A DNA stretch of 64,000 bases, taken from contig NZ_CP094516.1 in NCBI RefSeq assembly GCF_029909975.1, positions 8,100,501 to 8,164,500 of the forward strand, read 5' to 3'. Each line of letters begins with the position of its first letter. Position 1 is the stretch's first letter. This document shows positions 7,400 through 16,310 of this stretch, piece after piece. The position numbers were made by a program, and so were the translations under genes. Source of the DNA: Bradyrhizobium sp. ISRA430. Lineage in GTDB: Bacteria > Pseudomonadota > Alphaproteobacteria > Rhizobiales > Xanthobacteraceae. The notes beneath the pieces are model-generated. The model saw nothing but the letters and a program-made list of their open reading frames with translations. It made no database searches and was not told the DNA's origin.

Positions 7400-9778
7400 T
7401 CACTCCGCCGCCTCGACCTTGGCCCCGGCCGGCTCGAGTGCCGCAGCGATCGCCTCGTCCACGCGCTCCAGCCAGATGAATTCGAGGTTGTCCCGCGCGC
7501 TCTTCGGGATGTCGTCGTAATCCCGCTTGTTGCGTGCCGGCAGCATCACCCGCTTCAACCCTGCGGCTGCAGCCGCCACCACCTTCTCCTTGATGCCGCC
7601 GACCGGGAGTACCAGACCGCGCAGCGAGATCTCGCCGGTCATCGCGGTGTCGCTGCGCACCGTACGGTTGGTGAGCAGCGAGGTCAGCGCGGTGAACATC
7701 GCCACGCCCGCGCTCGGTCCGTCTTTCGGGGTTGCGCCCGCCGGCACGTGGACGTGGATATCGCTCCGCTCGAACAGCGAAGGCTCGATCCCGAGCTGGG
7801 TGGCGCGGCTCTTCACCAGCGTCATCGCCGCCTGTACGCTCTCGCGCATGACGTCGCCGAGCTGGCCGGTCAGGATCAACCCGCCCTTGCCGGGAACGCG
7901 CGTCGCCTCGATGAACAGGATGTCGCCGCCGACCGGAGTCCAGGCGAGGCCCGTGGCCACGCCCGGAATGCTGGTGCGCAGCGCGATCTCGCCCTCGAAG
8001 CGCGGCTGGCCGAGCACGGTGCTGATATCCGTCGGGCTGATCACGACCTTCGCGACCGTGCCCTCGGCGACCTGCACCGCAGCGTAGCGGAACACCTTGC
8101 CGATCTCGCGCTCCAGCGAGCGCACGCCGGCCTCGCGGGTGTAGCCCTTGACGATCAGCTTCAGCGCCTCCGGCTCGATCTCGGCCTGCTCCGCCGTCAG
8201 CCCGTTGGCCTCGAGCTGCCGCCGCACCAGGTAGCGGCGCGCGATCTCGAGCTTCTCCTCCTCGGTGTAGCCGGCGAGGCTGATCAGCTCCATGCGGTCC
8301 AGCAGCGGGCCCGGAATCGACTCCAGCATGTTGGCGGTCGCGATGAAGACCACGCGCGACAGGTCGAACGGCACGCCGAGATAGTTGTCCCGGAACGTCC
8401 CGTTCTGCTCGGGGTCGAGCACCTCCAACATGGCGGCGGACGGATCGCCCTGCACACCGCGGCCCATCTTGTCGATCTCGTCCAGCATCATGACGCAGTT
8501 GCGGCTGCCTGCCTTCTTGATGCCCTGGATGATGTTGCCGGGCAGCGCGCCGATATAGGTGCGCCGGTGACCGCGGATCTCGGCCTCGTCATGCACGCCA
8601 CCCAAGCTGACGCGCACGAAGGGGCGATCCATCGCGCGCGCGATGGATTGTCCGAGCGACGTCTTGCCGACGCCGGGCGGCCCGACGAAGCACAGGATCG
8701 GCGCCTTGCCCTGGGGAGCGAGCTTGCGCACCGCCAGATATTCGATGATCCGCCTCTTGATCTTCTCGAGGCCGAAGTGATCGGCGTCCAGGATGCGCCG
8801 GGCTTCCTTGATGTCGATCGGCTTCTCCTCGGGCAGCGCCCAGGGCAGTTCGATTAGCCAGTCGAGATAGGTACGGACCATGCCGGCTTCGCCGGCAGCT
8901 TCCGGCATGCGCTCGTAGCGCCGCAGCTCCTTCTTCGCATGCGCCTCCGCCTCCGGCGGCATGCCGGCCTTGGCTATCGCCGCGGTCAGCTCGGCGACTT
9001 CGGCCGCCTTGCCGTCGCCTTCGCCGAGCTGGCGCTGGATTGTGGCCATCTGCTCGCGCAGGATCGCCTCGCGCTGCCGCTCGTCGAAGGCGGCGCGGGT
9101 CTGCTGCCCGATCTCGTTGGAGATGCGCAACACCTCCAGCCGCTCGGCGAGCTGCTTCGACACCTTCTCGACGCGCAAGGCGAGATCGATGGTCTCCAGG
9201 ATCTCCTGCTTGTCCTGCGGCTTGATGTCCATGAAGGAGGTCGCAAGGTCGGCGAGCGCGCCGGGCGCCGTGGTGGTCTGGAACATCGTGACCAGCTCCG
9301 GCGGCGCCTGCGGCAGCAGCTCGACGGCCTCGATTGCTTGGCGCTGCAAGTTCAGCGCGCGCGCCTCGATCTCCGGCGAGCTCGCGGCCGGCTCCGGAAT
9401 CTGCTGCATCCGTGCAGCCAGAAATGGCGTGCCGGGCAGGAAGTCGAGGATGCGGGCGCGCTGCACGCCTTGGCAGACGACGTGATGGGTCCCGTCGGGC
9501 GCGGTGATGTAGCGCACGATGTTGGCGATGGTGGCAACCCGGTAGAGATCGTCCGGGCCGGGATCGTCGATCTCCGGATTGCGCTGCAGGAGGATACCGA
9601 TCGGCCGCTGCTCGCGCAGCGCCTGCTGCGCGGCCGCGACCGACTTCGGACGGCCGACCGCGATCGGCGCGATCGCGCCGGGAAACAGCACCATCTCGCG
9701 GACGGGGATGATGATCAGCGCATCATCCGGGATGCTGACGGGTTCGGCGTTCGGCGTATTGTTCATCTGTTCGGCCAT
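7400..9778 (-). CDS. lon: ATP-dependent protease La (Lon)
   Basis: The 792-residue protease has the full Lon layout: N-terminal LON substrate domain (about 20-210), coiled-coil segment with EAILREQM (about 230-260), AAA+ module with Walker A GPPGVGKT and Walker B MMLDEIDK, and the C-terminal protease with Ser689 in PKDGPSAG and Lys732 in GGIKEK, a Ser-Lys dyad at the same spacing as in E. coli Lon. It degrades misfolded and regulatory proteins in the cytoplasm. It is preceded by an hsp20 gene nine bases away and followed by a small ORF. The main alphaproteobacterial lon usually sits next to clpX, so this copy may be an accessory stress-linked Lon. Confidence 0.95.
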   Translation of the reverse strand: MAEQMNNTPNAEPVSIPDDALIIIPVREMVLFPGAIAPIAVGRPKSVAAAQQALREQRPIGILLQRNPEIDDPGPDDLYRVATIANIVRYITAPDGTHHVVCQGVQRARILDFLPGTPFLAARMQQIPEPAASSPEIEARALNLQRQAIEAVELLPQAPPELVTMFQTTTAPGALADLATSFMDIKPQDKQEILETIDLALRVEKVSKQLAERLEVLRISNEIGQQTRAAFDERQREAILREQMATIQRQLGEGDGKAAEVAELTAAIAKAGMPPEAEAHAKKELRRYERMPEAAGEAGMVRTYLDWLIELPWALPEEKPIDIKEARRILDADHFGLEKIKRRIIEYLAVRKLAPQGKAPILCFVGPPGVGKTSLGQSIARAMDRPFVRVSLGGVHDEAEIRGHRRTYIGALPGNIIQGIKKAGSRNCVMMLDEIDKMGRGVQGDPSAAMLEVLDPEQNGTFRDNYLGVPFDLSRVVFIATANMLESIPGPLLDRMELISLAGYTEEEKLEIARRYLVRRQLEANGLTAEQAEIEPEALKLIVKGYTREAGVRSLEREIGKVFRYAAVQVAEGTVAKVVISPTDISTVLGQPRFEGEIALRTSIPGVATGLAWTPVGGDILFIEATRVPGKGGLILTGQLGDVMRESVQAAMTLVKSRATQLGIEPSLFERSDIHVHVPAGATPKDGPSAGVAMFTALTSLLTNRTVRSDTAMTGEISLRGLVLPVGGIKEKVVAAAAAGLKRVMLPARNKRDYDDIPKSARDNLEFIWLERVDEAIAAALEPAGAKVEAAE

Positions 9779-9787
9779 GATCGGACC

Positions 9788-10213
9788 TCAGGATTTGGCG
9801 AGGCGCAGTGCGACGCAGCCGTCCATCACGAAGCGGCTGATGGCATAGCGGCCGAGCGGAAGCGCGATGCGGCGCTCGAAACGTCCCTGCGGCAGTTCGA
9901 GTCGATGGATGCGGGCATTGCGCAGCTCCGAGGGCAGCGTGCGCTGGCCGGAGATGACGAGCGCGCCGTCATGGATCACCGTCTCCACATTGTCGGGATT
10001 AACGCCGGGAAGTGCGACCAGGATCAGGAGCTCATGCTCGGTCTCGAGTACGTCGATCGGCGGTTCCCAGCAAGCTTCCTGTCGGCCGAACTGCTGGCGC
10101 AGCCGCTCGGCGCGGGTCAGCGAGTCCAAGGCTTCGGAGAGCATCCAGTCGAGGGGATTTTTCGGTTGCATGGCAAGGCTCTGAGGAAGGCGCTTCGATT
10201 GGAAGTCCAGCAT
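9788..10213 (-). CDS. Hsp20/alpha-crystallin small heat-shock protein
   Basis: The 141-residue product has an alpha-crystallin domain from about 48 to 138: PPIDVLETEHELLILVALPG at its start, DGALVISGQR, and RFERRIALP near its end. Small heat-shock proteins bind unfolding proteins without ATP. The usual C-terminal I-x-I/V anchor is not obvious, which may affect oligomer assembly. It is nine bases upstream of lon on the same strand, so a holding chaperone and a protease are co-transcribed. A second Met at codon 15 is an alternative start. Confidence 0.88.
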   Translation of the reverse strand: MLDFQSKRLPQSLAMQPKNPLDWMLSEALDSLTRAERLRQQFGRQEACWEPPIDVLETEHELLILVALPGVNPDNVETVIHDGALVISGQRTLPSELRNARIHRLELPQGRFERRIALPLGRYAISRFVMDGCVALRLAKS

Positions 10214-10464
10214 ATGGGGACGGTTCCCCGGAAATCCAGCATTGCGCGTTCAGAGTATGCCCGGTCTGACTGACCGGGACCAGACTGCATCGGGCAGGAA
10301 CGCTCGGATGAACCAGCGCCAAAGCAGGTTGGTCGAGAGATAGCTCAGCAGCATTCCGATTGCGCTGTCGCTTATTGTTCGTCTCCACTGATTTCCAAAG
10401 CGGTTCTGCTGGGCTAAGTCAGCCCGCCAGCCAGCGTTCCAGCACCCGAGGAGCACGCCGACAC

Positions 10465-11091
10465 ATGCTCGACTTCGCCCTGTCCGCCTTCGTGACGCTG
10501 CTGCTGGTGGTCGATCCCGTCGGCCTTGCGCCGGCTTTCCTCGCCGCGACCGGGGGCATGCCGGACAAAATCAAGCGGACTATCGCGCTGCGCGCCCCGT
10601 TGATCGCGGCGTCGATCCTGGTGGTGATCGCGCTGGTCGGAAACTGGCTGCTGCGCCAGCTCGGGATTGGCATCCCCGCATTCCAGATCGCCGGCGGGCT
10701 GCTCTTGTTCGGCGTCTCCTACCAGATGATCTTCGGCGACCGTCCGCATCGCGAGGCGCGCGAGGCGGACAAGGCGCTCTCCGAGCATGCCTCCGACGTC
10801 GCGGTGTTTCCGCTCGCCATCCCCATGATGGCCGGGCCGGGCGCGATCGCGACCACGCTGCTGCTGGCGGGCGATGCCGGCTACGGAGCCAGGCTCGCGC
10901 TCATCATCGCGGTCGTGCTCTCGGTGTGCCTGCTCTGCATGCTCTGCTTTGCTTCGGCTTCGCTGATCGCGCGGACGCTCGGGCGCACCGGCAATGCCGT
11001 GCTGTCACGCGTGCTCGGCATGCTGCTTGCCGCCTATTCGGTGCAATTCGTCATCAACGGCATTGCGGCTGTCCGGGCGGGTTTGCCCTGA
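10465..11091 (+). CDS. MarC-family (UPF0056) integral membrane protein
   Basis: The 208-residue protein has about six hydrophobic segments. It opens with a helix followed by VVDPVGLAPAFLAAT and carries IPMMAGPGAIATTLLL, matching conserved motifs of the MarC/UPF0056 family (the first loop D-P-x-G-x-x-P and the P-x-x-x-GPG-x-I-x-T motif). Members are inner-membrane proteins of uncertain role, and early claims of a drug-efflux function were not upheld. Start ATG 10465 was chosen because the longer frame is hydrophilic and crosses the divergent hsp20 promoter region. It is divergent from hsp20-lon. Confidence 0.85.
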   Translation: MLDFALSAFVTLLLVVDPVGLAPAFLAATGGMPDKIKRTIALRAPLIAASILVVIALVGNWLLRQLGIGIPAFQIAGGLLLFGVSYQMIFGDRPHREAREADKALSEHASDVAVFPLAIPMMAGPGAIATTLLLAGDAGYGARLALIIAVVLSVCLLCMLCFASASLIARTLGRTGNAVLSRVLGMLLAAYSVQFVINGIAAVRAGLP

Positions 11092-11250
11092 TCCTGCGCA
11101 AATCTGATAATATATTGATTTTATTGTCTATTTTAACCCATTGCAGTGCCGTCAGCGTGACAATGCGCTGAGCGGTCCGCTTTCTCTTGCACTGCCATAT
11201 TGCTTTGACGTACTTCCCCTCTACCAAGCGCCCATCGTCGGAAATGCGAG

Positions 11251-11370
11251 ATGTCGATGACAGGAGACGAGCTCGACAAGAGACAGGCCATCATCGACGC
11301 CTCCATGAATGCGCTGGGCATCAACCAGGGCACCTCGGGCGATATCAGCCACGGCATGTCCGAAGGCTAG
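11251..11370 (+). pseudogene. N-terminal remnant of a class II aldolase gene
   Basis: A 39-codon frame, from ATG 11251 to TAG 11370, reads AIIDASMNALGINQGTSGDI before stopping. This matches the N-terminal helix and the x-G-x-N-x-G-T-S-G-N-I-S substrate-binding loop of class II aldolases/adducin-type enzymes, but the remaining ~170 residues with the zinc histidines are absent. It is best read as a truncated remnant. The ClC gene begins 12 bases later, so deletion may have joined them. Confidence 0.65.
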
Positions 11371-11382
11371 GCGGGGCAGTCG

Positions 11383-13170
11383 GTGTTCGTGCGGATCAAG
11401 CATATCGTCGATCGCAAGGGTTCGAACCGCGTCATGGTTCGCCTGCGCGCGCTGCTGCGCAGCAACGAGTTCTACCTGATCCCGCTCGCGCTCGTGATCG
11501 GCACGCTCGCCGGTGCAGTTGTGACGCTGATGGCCGAGATCGCCCAGATCGCCCACGTCCTGATCTATGGCATCCCCGTAGACGTCCGCCTTTCCGCCAA
11601 CGCCCGTGTCAGCCCTTGGGCGGCGCTGATCGCCCCCGCGCTTGGCGGGCTGTCGCTCGGCATCATGGAATGGTCGCGGCGACGGATGAAGATCTCGAAC
11701 GCAGTTGACCCGATCGAGGCCAACGCGTTGCGCGGCGGTAATCTCTCGATGCGCGACAGCGTGGTGGTGTCGAGCCAGACGCTGATCTCCAACGGCTGCG
11801 GCGCCTCGGTCGGCCTCGAGGCGGGATACACCCAGATCGGCTCCGGCATCGCCTCGCTGCTCGGCAAGTTCTTCAATCTCCGCCGCAACGATTTGCGCCT
11901 GATCGTCGGCTGCGGCGCCGCGGCGGCAATCGCGGCGGCGTTCGGCGCGCCGATCACCGGCGCCTTCTATGCCTGCGAACTGATCGTCGGCGTCTACTCG
12001 GTCGGCAGCGCAGCGCCGATCCTGGCAGCCTCGCTCGCCGGTGCGCTGACCGCGCAGTGGCTCGGCGGCGCGCCGTACTCTCTCGAAATACCCAAGGTCA
12101 GCTCGGTCGGCATCGAGCAATATCTGGCGCTGATCGGACTCGCCCTCGTCACCGGTGGCGTCGGCATCGCCGTGATGCGCTCGTCCCCAAATTTCGAGCG
12201 ACTGTTCGCCTGGCTGCCGGTCTGGCTGCGCCCGATGATCGGCGGCCTCATCGTCGGCGGCTTTGCGATCGTTACCCCGCAGGTGCTCGCGGCCGGCCAT
12301 GGCGCCATGGTGCTCGATCTCTTTCACGAGATGACGATCGGCCTGATCGCGCTGATCATTGCCCTGAAACTGACGGCCTGTCTGATCTCGCTGGCGTCGG
12401 GCTTCCGCGGCGGCCTGTTCTTCGCTTCGCTGTTCGTCGGAAGCCTGATCGGGAAATTCTTCGCCGCACTGCTGCTGCTGATCAGCCCGAATTTCGCGAT
12501 CGACCCGCTGGTGGCGATGCTGACGGGCATGGCGACGCTCGGCGTCGCCATCGTCGGCGGGCCGCTGACGATGTCGTTTCTCGTCCTGGAGATGACGCGC
12601 AATGTCGACGTCACCGCTGTGGTGCTGGCGGGCTGCATCGTCACCTCGATCTGCGTCCGCTTCATGTTCGGCCATTCCTTCTCGACCTGGCGCCTGCACC
12701 TGCGCGGCGAGACCATCCGCAGCGCCAACGATGTCGGCTGGCTGCGCAATCTCACCGTTGAGCGGTTGATGCGCTCCGATGTCGGCAAGGTGCCGTCGAG
12801 CACGACCATTGCCGCGACCCGGAGCGAGTTCGCGCTCGGCTCGCGCTCCGGCATCGTCGTCGTCAACAATGCCGACGAATATGTGGGCCTCGTCATGCTG
12901 CCCGACCTGTTCTCCAGCGACCTCGACGCTATCGCCGACGACATCCAGGTGGTCGAGCTCGCCCGCTACGTCGACATCGTGCTGATCCCGGAGATGAACG
13001 TGAAGTCGGCAATGGCGGTGTTCGACGAAGCCGAGGCCGAGATGCTGGCGGTCGTCGATTCCACCGACAGCCGCAAGGTGGTGGGCTTTTTGACCGAGAC
13101 CTTCGCCCGCCGTCGCTATGTCGAGGAGATCGACAAGGCCACGCGCGGCGTGCTCGGGGCATTGTCGTAA
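11383..13170 (+). CDS. ClC-family chloride channel/transporter with C-terminal CBS-like region
   Basis: The 595-residue protein has about ten to twelve hydrophobic helices (about 30-440). ClC signature loops are recognisable though divergent: GCGASVGLEAGY where classical members have GSGIP/GxEGP (Glu kept), and GFRGGLFFASLFVG in place of GGxFxPxLxxG. The last ~130 residues are soluble and resemble a degenerate CBS pair. It probably moves anions across the inner membrane. Start is GTG 11383. The ATG at 11434 (MVRLRALLRSNE) is an equally plausible start giving 578 residues. It directly follows the aldolase remnant. Confidence 0.85.
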   Translation: MFVRIKHIVDRKGSNRVMVRLRALLRSNEFYLIPLALVIGTLAGAVVTLMAEIAQIAHVLIYGIPVDVRLSANARVSPWAALIAPALGGLSLGIMEWSRRRMKISNAVDPIEANALRGGNLSMRDSVVVSSQTLISNGCGASVGLEAGYTQIGSGIASLLGKFFNLRRNDLRLIVGCGAAAAIAAAFGAPITGAFYACELIVGVYSVGSAAPILAASLAGALTAQWLGGAPYSLEIPKVSSVGIEQYLALIGLALVTGGVGIAVMRSSPNFERLFAWLPVWLRPMIGGLIVGGFAIVTPQVLAAGHGAMVLDLFHEMTIGLIALIIALKLTACLISLASGFRGGLFFASLFVGSLIGKFFAALLLLISPNFAIDPLVAMLTGMATLGVAIVGGPLTMSFLVLEMTRNVDVTAVVLAGCIVTSICVRFMFGHSFSTWRLHLRGETIRSANDVGWLRNLTVERLMRSDVGKVPSSTTIAATRSEFALGSRSGIVVVNNADEYVGLVMLPDLFSSDLDAIADDIQVVELARYVDIVLIPEMNVKSAMAVFDEAEAEMLAVVDSTDSRKVVGFLTETFARRRYVEEIDKATRGVLGALS

Positions 13171-13349
13171 GCTTTCTGCGGCCTCGAGGATAGGTATCAG
13201 GGGAGGGGCGCCGCGACGCTCGTTCGCCCGCTGGCCCCAGACTTTCCATGATGGGGTCTTGCTTTCGACAAATCGCGTTGACGATGATCAGCTAAGCGCA
13301 AATGCGACGGACGCCTTCGGGCGACATTGGGCTGGGGCAGGGAGCGCCA

Positions 13350-14198
13350 ATGAATTCCGTAACCACATCGATCGAGCCGCGTGACGCGCTGTCCGCGCGC
13401 ATGGACGAAGAGCTCACGCACACCTTTGAAAAAATCAAGAGCGTGGATGAACAGATCGCGCGTGCGAGCGAGCAGCTTTCCAGGCTGGAGCGCGACGACG
13501 CGCGCAGGCGGCCGCCGCGTGGCCGGCCGGCGCTCCGCGGACTCGTCGGCTTGGCGCTGGCAGCGGGGATTGGCACCGCCGCCTTGATCTCGCAATCATC
13601 CTACGGTGATACGGTCAGGCAGATGATCGCGGGTTGGGCACCGCTGCGCGCTGCGACGCCGTCACAGGCTCAAGCAGAACCGGCGCCCGACGCTCAGCCG
13701 AGCTCGACTGCTCAGCTTGCCCAGGCGCCGTCGGCATCGCCGCAACCGGCGCCGGCCGCTCAGGACGTGCCGGAGGCGGTCGCGCCGGCCGGGACCACGC
13801 TCCCTCCGGAGTTGACGGAGTTGCTCCAGAAAATGGCCAGCGATCTCGCGAACGTGCAGCAAGGCATCGACGAGCTCAAGGCGAGTCAGGCGCAATTGAA
13901 AGCGAACCAGGAGCAAATGTCCGTCGACACCGTCAAGCTTGCCGACGAATTGAAGGCGGGGCAGGAGCAAATGGCGCGTCTTGTTGCCAAGACGCCTGAC
14001 AACAAGGCGCCCGACAACAACGTGCCCGAGACCGCCGCGAAAGCGCCCGACCGACCAAACGCGGGGCAGAAGGCGACCGCAGCACCGGTGCCCGCGCCAC
14101 GTCCGGCTGCGGCCGCCACGCGCAAGCCGGCAACGCCGTCACCGCATGCCACTATGCGACGGCCGGTGCCGGTGCAGCTCCAATCCGCACAGCAATAG
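13350..14198 (+). CDS. Single-pass membrane protein with coiled coil and Pro/Ala-rich tail
   Basis: The 282-residue product starts at ATG 13350. Residues 1-50 are charged and helical, 60-82 form one membrane helix (RGLVGLALAAGIGTAALI), then a Pro/Ala/Gln-rich linker, a helical coiled-coil stretch (about 150-215) with repeated LKA-x-QEQM units, and a basic Pro/Ala-rich tail. Such proteins are common in Bradyrhizobium-like genomes and are of unknown function. The repeated LKANQEQM / LKAGQEQM segments suggest internal duplication. Topology is probably cytoplasmic N-terminus with a periplasmic coiled coil. Confidence 0.7.
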   Translation: MNSVTTSIEPRDALSARMDEELTHTFEKIKSVDEQIARASEQLSRLERDDARRRPPRGRPALRGLVGLALAAGIGTAALISQSSYGDTVRQMIAGWAPLRAATPSQAQAEPAPDAQPSSTAQLAQAPSASPQPAPAAQDVPEAVAPAGTTLPPELTELLQKMASDLANVQQGIDELKASQAQLKANQEQMSVDTVKLADELKAGQEQMARLVAKTPDNKAPDNNVPETAAKAPDRPNAGQKATAAPVPAPRPAAAATRKPATPSPHATMRRPVPVQLQSAQQ

Positions 14199-14377
14199 TC
14201 GCGATCGATATTCCTTTCGCGCCTCGGCCCCGCTCGGTTTGCGGAGACGAGCGCCCGTGCTCGCAAGCTCATTCCAGCCGCTCCACCTGAAGGAGCGCTG
14301 GGATAGCATCGCGATCCAAGGTGTTGAGCTGTCATGAAAGCAGGACGGCGGGCCGCTTCCGGCGCCGTCCGCGCCGG

Positions 14378-14635
14378 CTATTGGCCTGGTTGAGGTGAGG
14401 GCGCGACGAGGCACGCCACGATCCGGCGGACCATAGGCAGGACCACCAGCAGCGTCGGAAAAGCGACCAGCCAGGACAGCGCCCAGGCACCCGGCCAGGT
14501 GGCCAGGAAGGCAGGCGTCGGCCCGAGGCTCCTCAGTGTCGAAATGATCGACACCACGGCCGTCATGAGGATGGAAAGCACCAATGGCATCACGATCGGC
14601 GCATAGCGCGCCGGCAGTTTGCGAACCGCAATCAT
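14378..14635 (-). CDS. DUF2798 small membrane protein
   Basis: 85 residues from ATG 14635, starting MIAVRKLPARYAPIVMPLVL. It has two hydrophobic helices separated by STLRSLGPTPAFLATWPGAW, the pattern of DUF2798 proteins (two-helix inner-membrane proteins of unknown role). A GAGA ribosome-binding-like stretch lies before this Met. The upstream in-frame extension is hydrophilic and unlikely. Confidence 0.75.
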   Translation of the reverse strand: MIAVRKLPARYAPIVMPLVLSILMTAVVSIISTLRSLGPTPAFLATWPGAWALSWLVAFPTLLVVLPMVRRIVACLVAPSPQPGQ

Positions 14636-14927
14636 CTGTTTCTCTCTGGGGAAAAGGACGCGTCGATCACGTTGAACCCTGAAAAATTGCATCGATCCCG
14701 ATCGCGTCGGTTGATGCGTTGGTTCACGTGAAACGCTTACGGCGACCGAAAAACGGCGCGGATGTTCATTATCCGCTCAGCTTGACTCGATCAAGCTGGA
14801 CTTGGTCATTCGGTTTACAATCGTTCAAAGCGCGGCGGATTGCCGCGATGATGAAACCATCTCAATGGTTTGCGCATTAGGTGCAGTTTGCAGGTCTCTG
14901 CTTTGGGCGAGAACAGAGGACGGTCAG

Positions 14928-15335
14928 ATGACTGAGAGGTTCGTGAATTCCAAGGTTTGCCGCAACACCGTGCTGGCCGCGTTCGCAAGCCTCGCCCTGG
15001 TTGCGGCCTCCGCTTCGCCCTCCGCTGCCGCGCCAACCACGCCGACGGCCAAGGCGGTCGCCGCGACCCCGGCCGCATCCGCGGCGACCGACTTCAGCTC
15101 CGCCCGCCGTCACCGCTATTACCGTCGGGGACCAAGTGCCGCGGGACTCGCCTTCATGGGTATGGCAACGGGCCTCATCGCGGGTGCGATCGCCGAGAGC
15201 CGTCGCCGCGAGTATTACGAGGATCGCTACTATTACGGTCCGGGCCCAGGTTACTACGGCGGTCCCGCCTATGCTCCGGCCCCATATTACGGAGGACCGC
15301 GCTATTATGGCGGTCCGGTCTATCCGGGCTATTGA
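14928..15335 (+). CDS. Secreted Gly/Tyr-rich protein
   Basis: 135 residues from ATG 14928. Residues 1-35 form a signal peptide ending SPSAAA. The middle has a hydrophobic stretch (AAGLAFMGMATGLIAGAIA) and the tail is a low-complexity run of Tyr, Gly and Pro (YYYGPGPGYYGG, repeated PYYGGPRYYGG). It is probably an envelope or surface-associated protein, and the hydrophobic stretch may insert in a membrane. Function unknown. It is followed immediately by an inverted-repeat element. Confidence 0.7.
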   Translation: MTERFVNSKVCRNTVLAAFASLALVAASASPSAAAPTTPTAKAVAATPAASAATDFSSARRHRYYRRGPSAAGLAFMGMATGLIAGAIAESRRREYYEDRYYYGPGPGYYGGPAYAPAPYYGGPRYYGGPVYPGY

Positions 15336-15355
15336 GTTCGGCCGATGCCCGTTAC

Positions 15356-15468
15356 CTAGGGTGGGTTAGCTTAGTATCACCCACCTCTTTGTTTTCCGCG
15401 TCGAGGGTTACTGCTTCCGCCTTCGCTGGTGGAGCTACGGCGGACGTAGTCGGCTAACTCACCCTACG
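15356..15468. repeat. Intergenic repeat family A, copy 1
   Basis: Bounded by inverted arms TAGGGTGGGTTAGC and GCTAACTCACCCTA (one mismatch), with an inner block CCCACCTCTTTG-TTTTCCGCGT. The same arms and inner block recur at 30341-30432. It is probably a mobile or structural non-coding palindrome of the host genome family. Confidence 0.75.
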
Positions 15469-15495
15469 CGTGTGGTGCTGCCATTCCCGCTCACA

Positions 15496-15717
15496 TCACC
15501 GTCCCGCTGGCGCCGACATCGCGCCGTTGGCGTAGCGCGACCAGTCGGGTTGGGTCGGCTGTGACGGCCACAGCGCGGCATTGGAGTCGCGCACCGGCTG
15601 GGTGATGGGAGCGGGTGTCGCCTTGCGGGTGTGGTGGCGGTCGCTCGCCGCTGCGGCCGTGTGGATCGTGATTGCGGTGATCAGCGTGGCGCTGATGATC
15701 GTGAAACTCGTTCGCAT
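15496..15717 (-). CDS. Small secreted protein, 73 aa
   Basis: Starts at ATG 15717 with GGAGA seven bases upstream. Residues 1-24 form a signal peptide (SFTIISATLITAITIHTAAAA). The remaining ~50 residues are polar, with His-rich DRHHTRK and a Trp-containing tail (LWPSQPTQPDWSRYANG). A periplasmic or secreted protein without a recognised domain. A longer upstream frame was rejected because its extension is shadow-like. Confidence 0.6.
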   Translation of the reverse strand: MRTSFTIISATLITAITIHTAAAASDRHHTRKATPAPITQPVRDSNAALWPSQPTQPDWSRYANGAMSAPAGR

Positions 15718-15948
15718 CGTCGTTTCTCCCGTAATGACGCTTCGGTTGCGAGCAGATCGTCTCGCACGTGCGTCGTCGCGGCTGAGATGGCGATGCGTCC
15801 CGCCGACTATCACGGGTGGCGCCATCACGATGCAGCGAGCAAAGTTTTTGGTCGCGGCTAAATATTCGGCAATCGCACCCGTGCTGTCGATGGACTTGGC
15901 CGGCGCAATCCGGTTGAATGGGACGAATTGAGGTTTCGAGCGACAACG

Positions 15949-16218
15949 ATGTCGAGATATCTGCTGGTCCTGCTTTTGATGGCCTCGCCGGCCGCGGCGC
16001 AAGTCAAATTGACGCCGAAGAATTCGGCGGCGCGGCCCGATCCTTGCGCCCCGATCGGGCGCACCGCGGACGGCAAGCTGGTCTACGCCATGACATGCGA
16101 GAACCTGCCGGCGCCGCCTCCGCAGGCGGAACTGAAGGAGGCGCCGCAGCCGGCCGCTGAGCCGGAGCCGGAGGTGCGGCGAAGCGGGATTTTCGGCTGG
16201 TCCTATGACCGCAGATGA
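15949..16218 (+). CDS. Small secreted protein, 89 aa
   Basis: From ATG 15949 (MSRYLLVLLLMASPAAAQ) the product has a clear signal peptide cleaved near residue 18, then a short mature chain with two cysteines (DPCAP and MTCENLP, potentially a disulfide) and a Pro/Glu-rich tail ending GWSYDRR. A TTG at 15928 would add seven residues but is less likely. Function unknown. It ends about 90 bp before the purine operon. Confidence 0.6.
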   Translation: MSRYLLVLLLMASPAAAQVKLTPKNSAARPDPCAPIGRTADGKLVYAMTCENLPAPPPQAELKEAPQPAAEPEPEVRRSGIFGWSYDRR

Positions 16219-16260
16219 TGGACCGTGCCACTTGCGCGAGCCCCTCCGGAATGCTCTTTG

Positions 16261-16268
16261 CTTGCAAG
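16261..16268. promoter_or_regulatory. CTTGCAAG palindrome before the DUF3830-puuE operon
   Basis: The 8-bp palindrome CTTGCAAG lies 42 bp upstream of the DUF3830 start. The same core is the centre of the 12-bp palindrome at 22325-22336 in the other purine-gene promoter region. It is a candidate shared operator, but the motif is short and could recur by chance. Confidence 0.3.
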
Positions 16269-16310
16269 TTCCCATTGGAGGGCCAGCGCCTTCCGACCCA
16301 GAGAGATGAG

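Noticed and set aside
7337..8857. Long open frame (506 codons) on the plus strand opposite lon
   Set aside because: It is antisense to lon, rich in Arg/His/Leu in a shadow pattern, with no domain or ribosome binding site.
11221..12699. 492-codon minus-strand frame opposite the ClC gene
   Set aside because: Composition is dominated by Arg, Asp, Gln and His repeats as in shadow frames, and the ClC helices lie on the plus strand.
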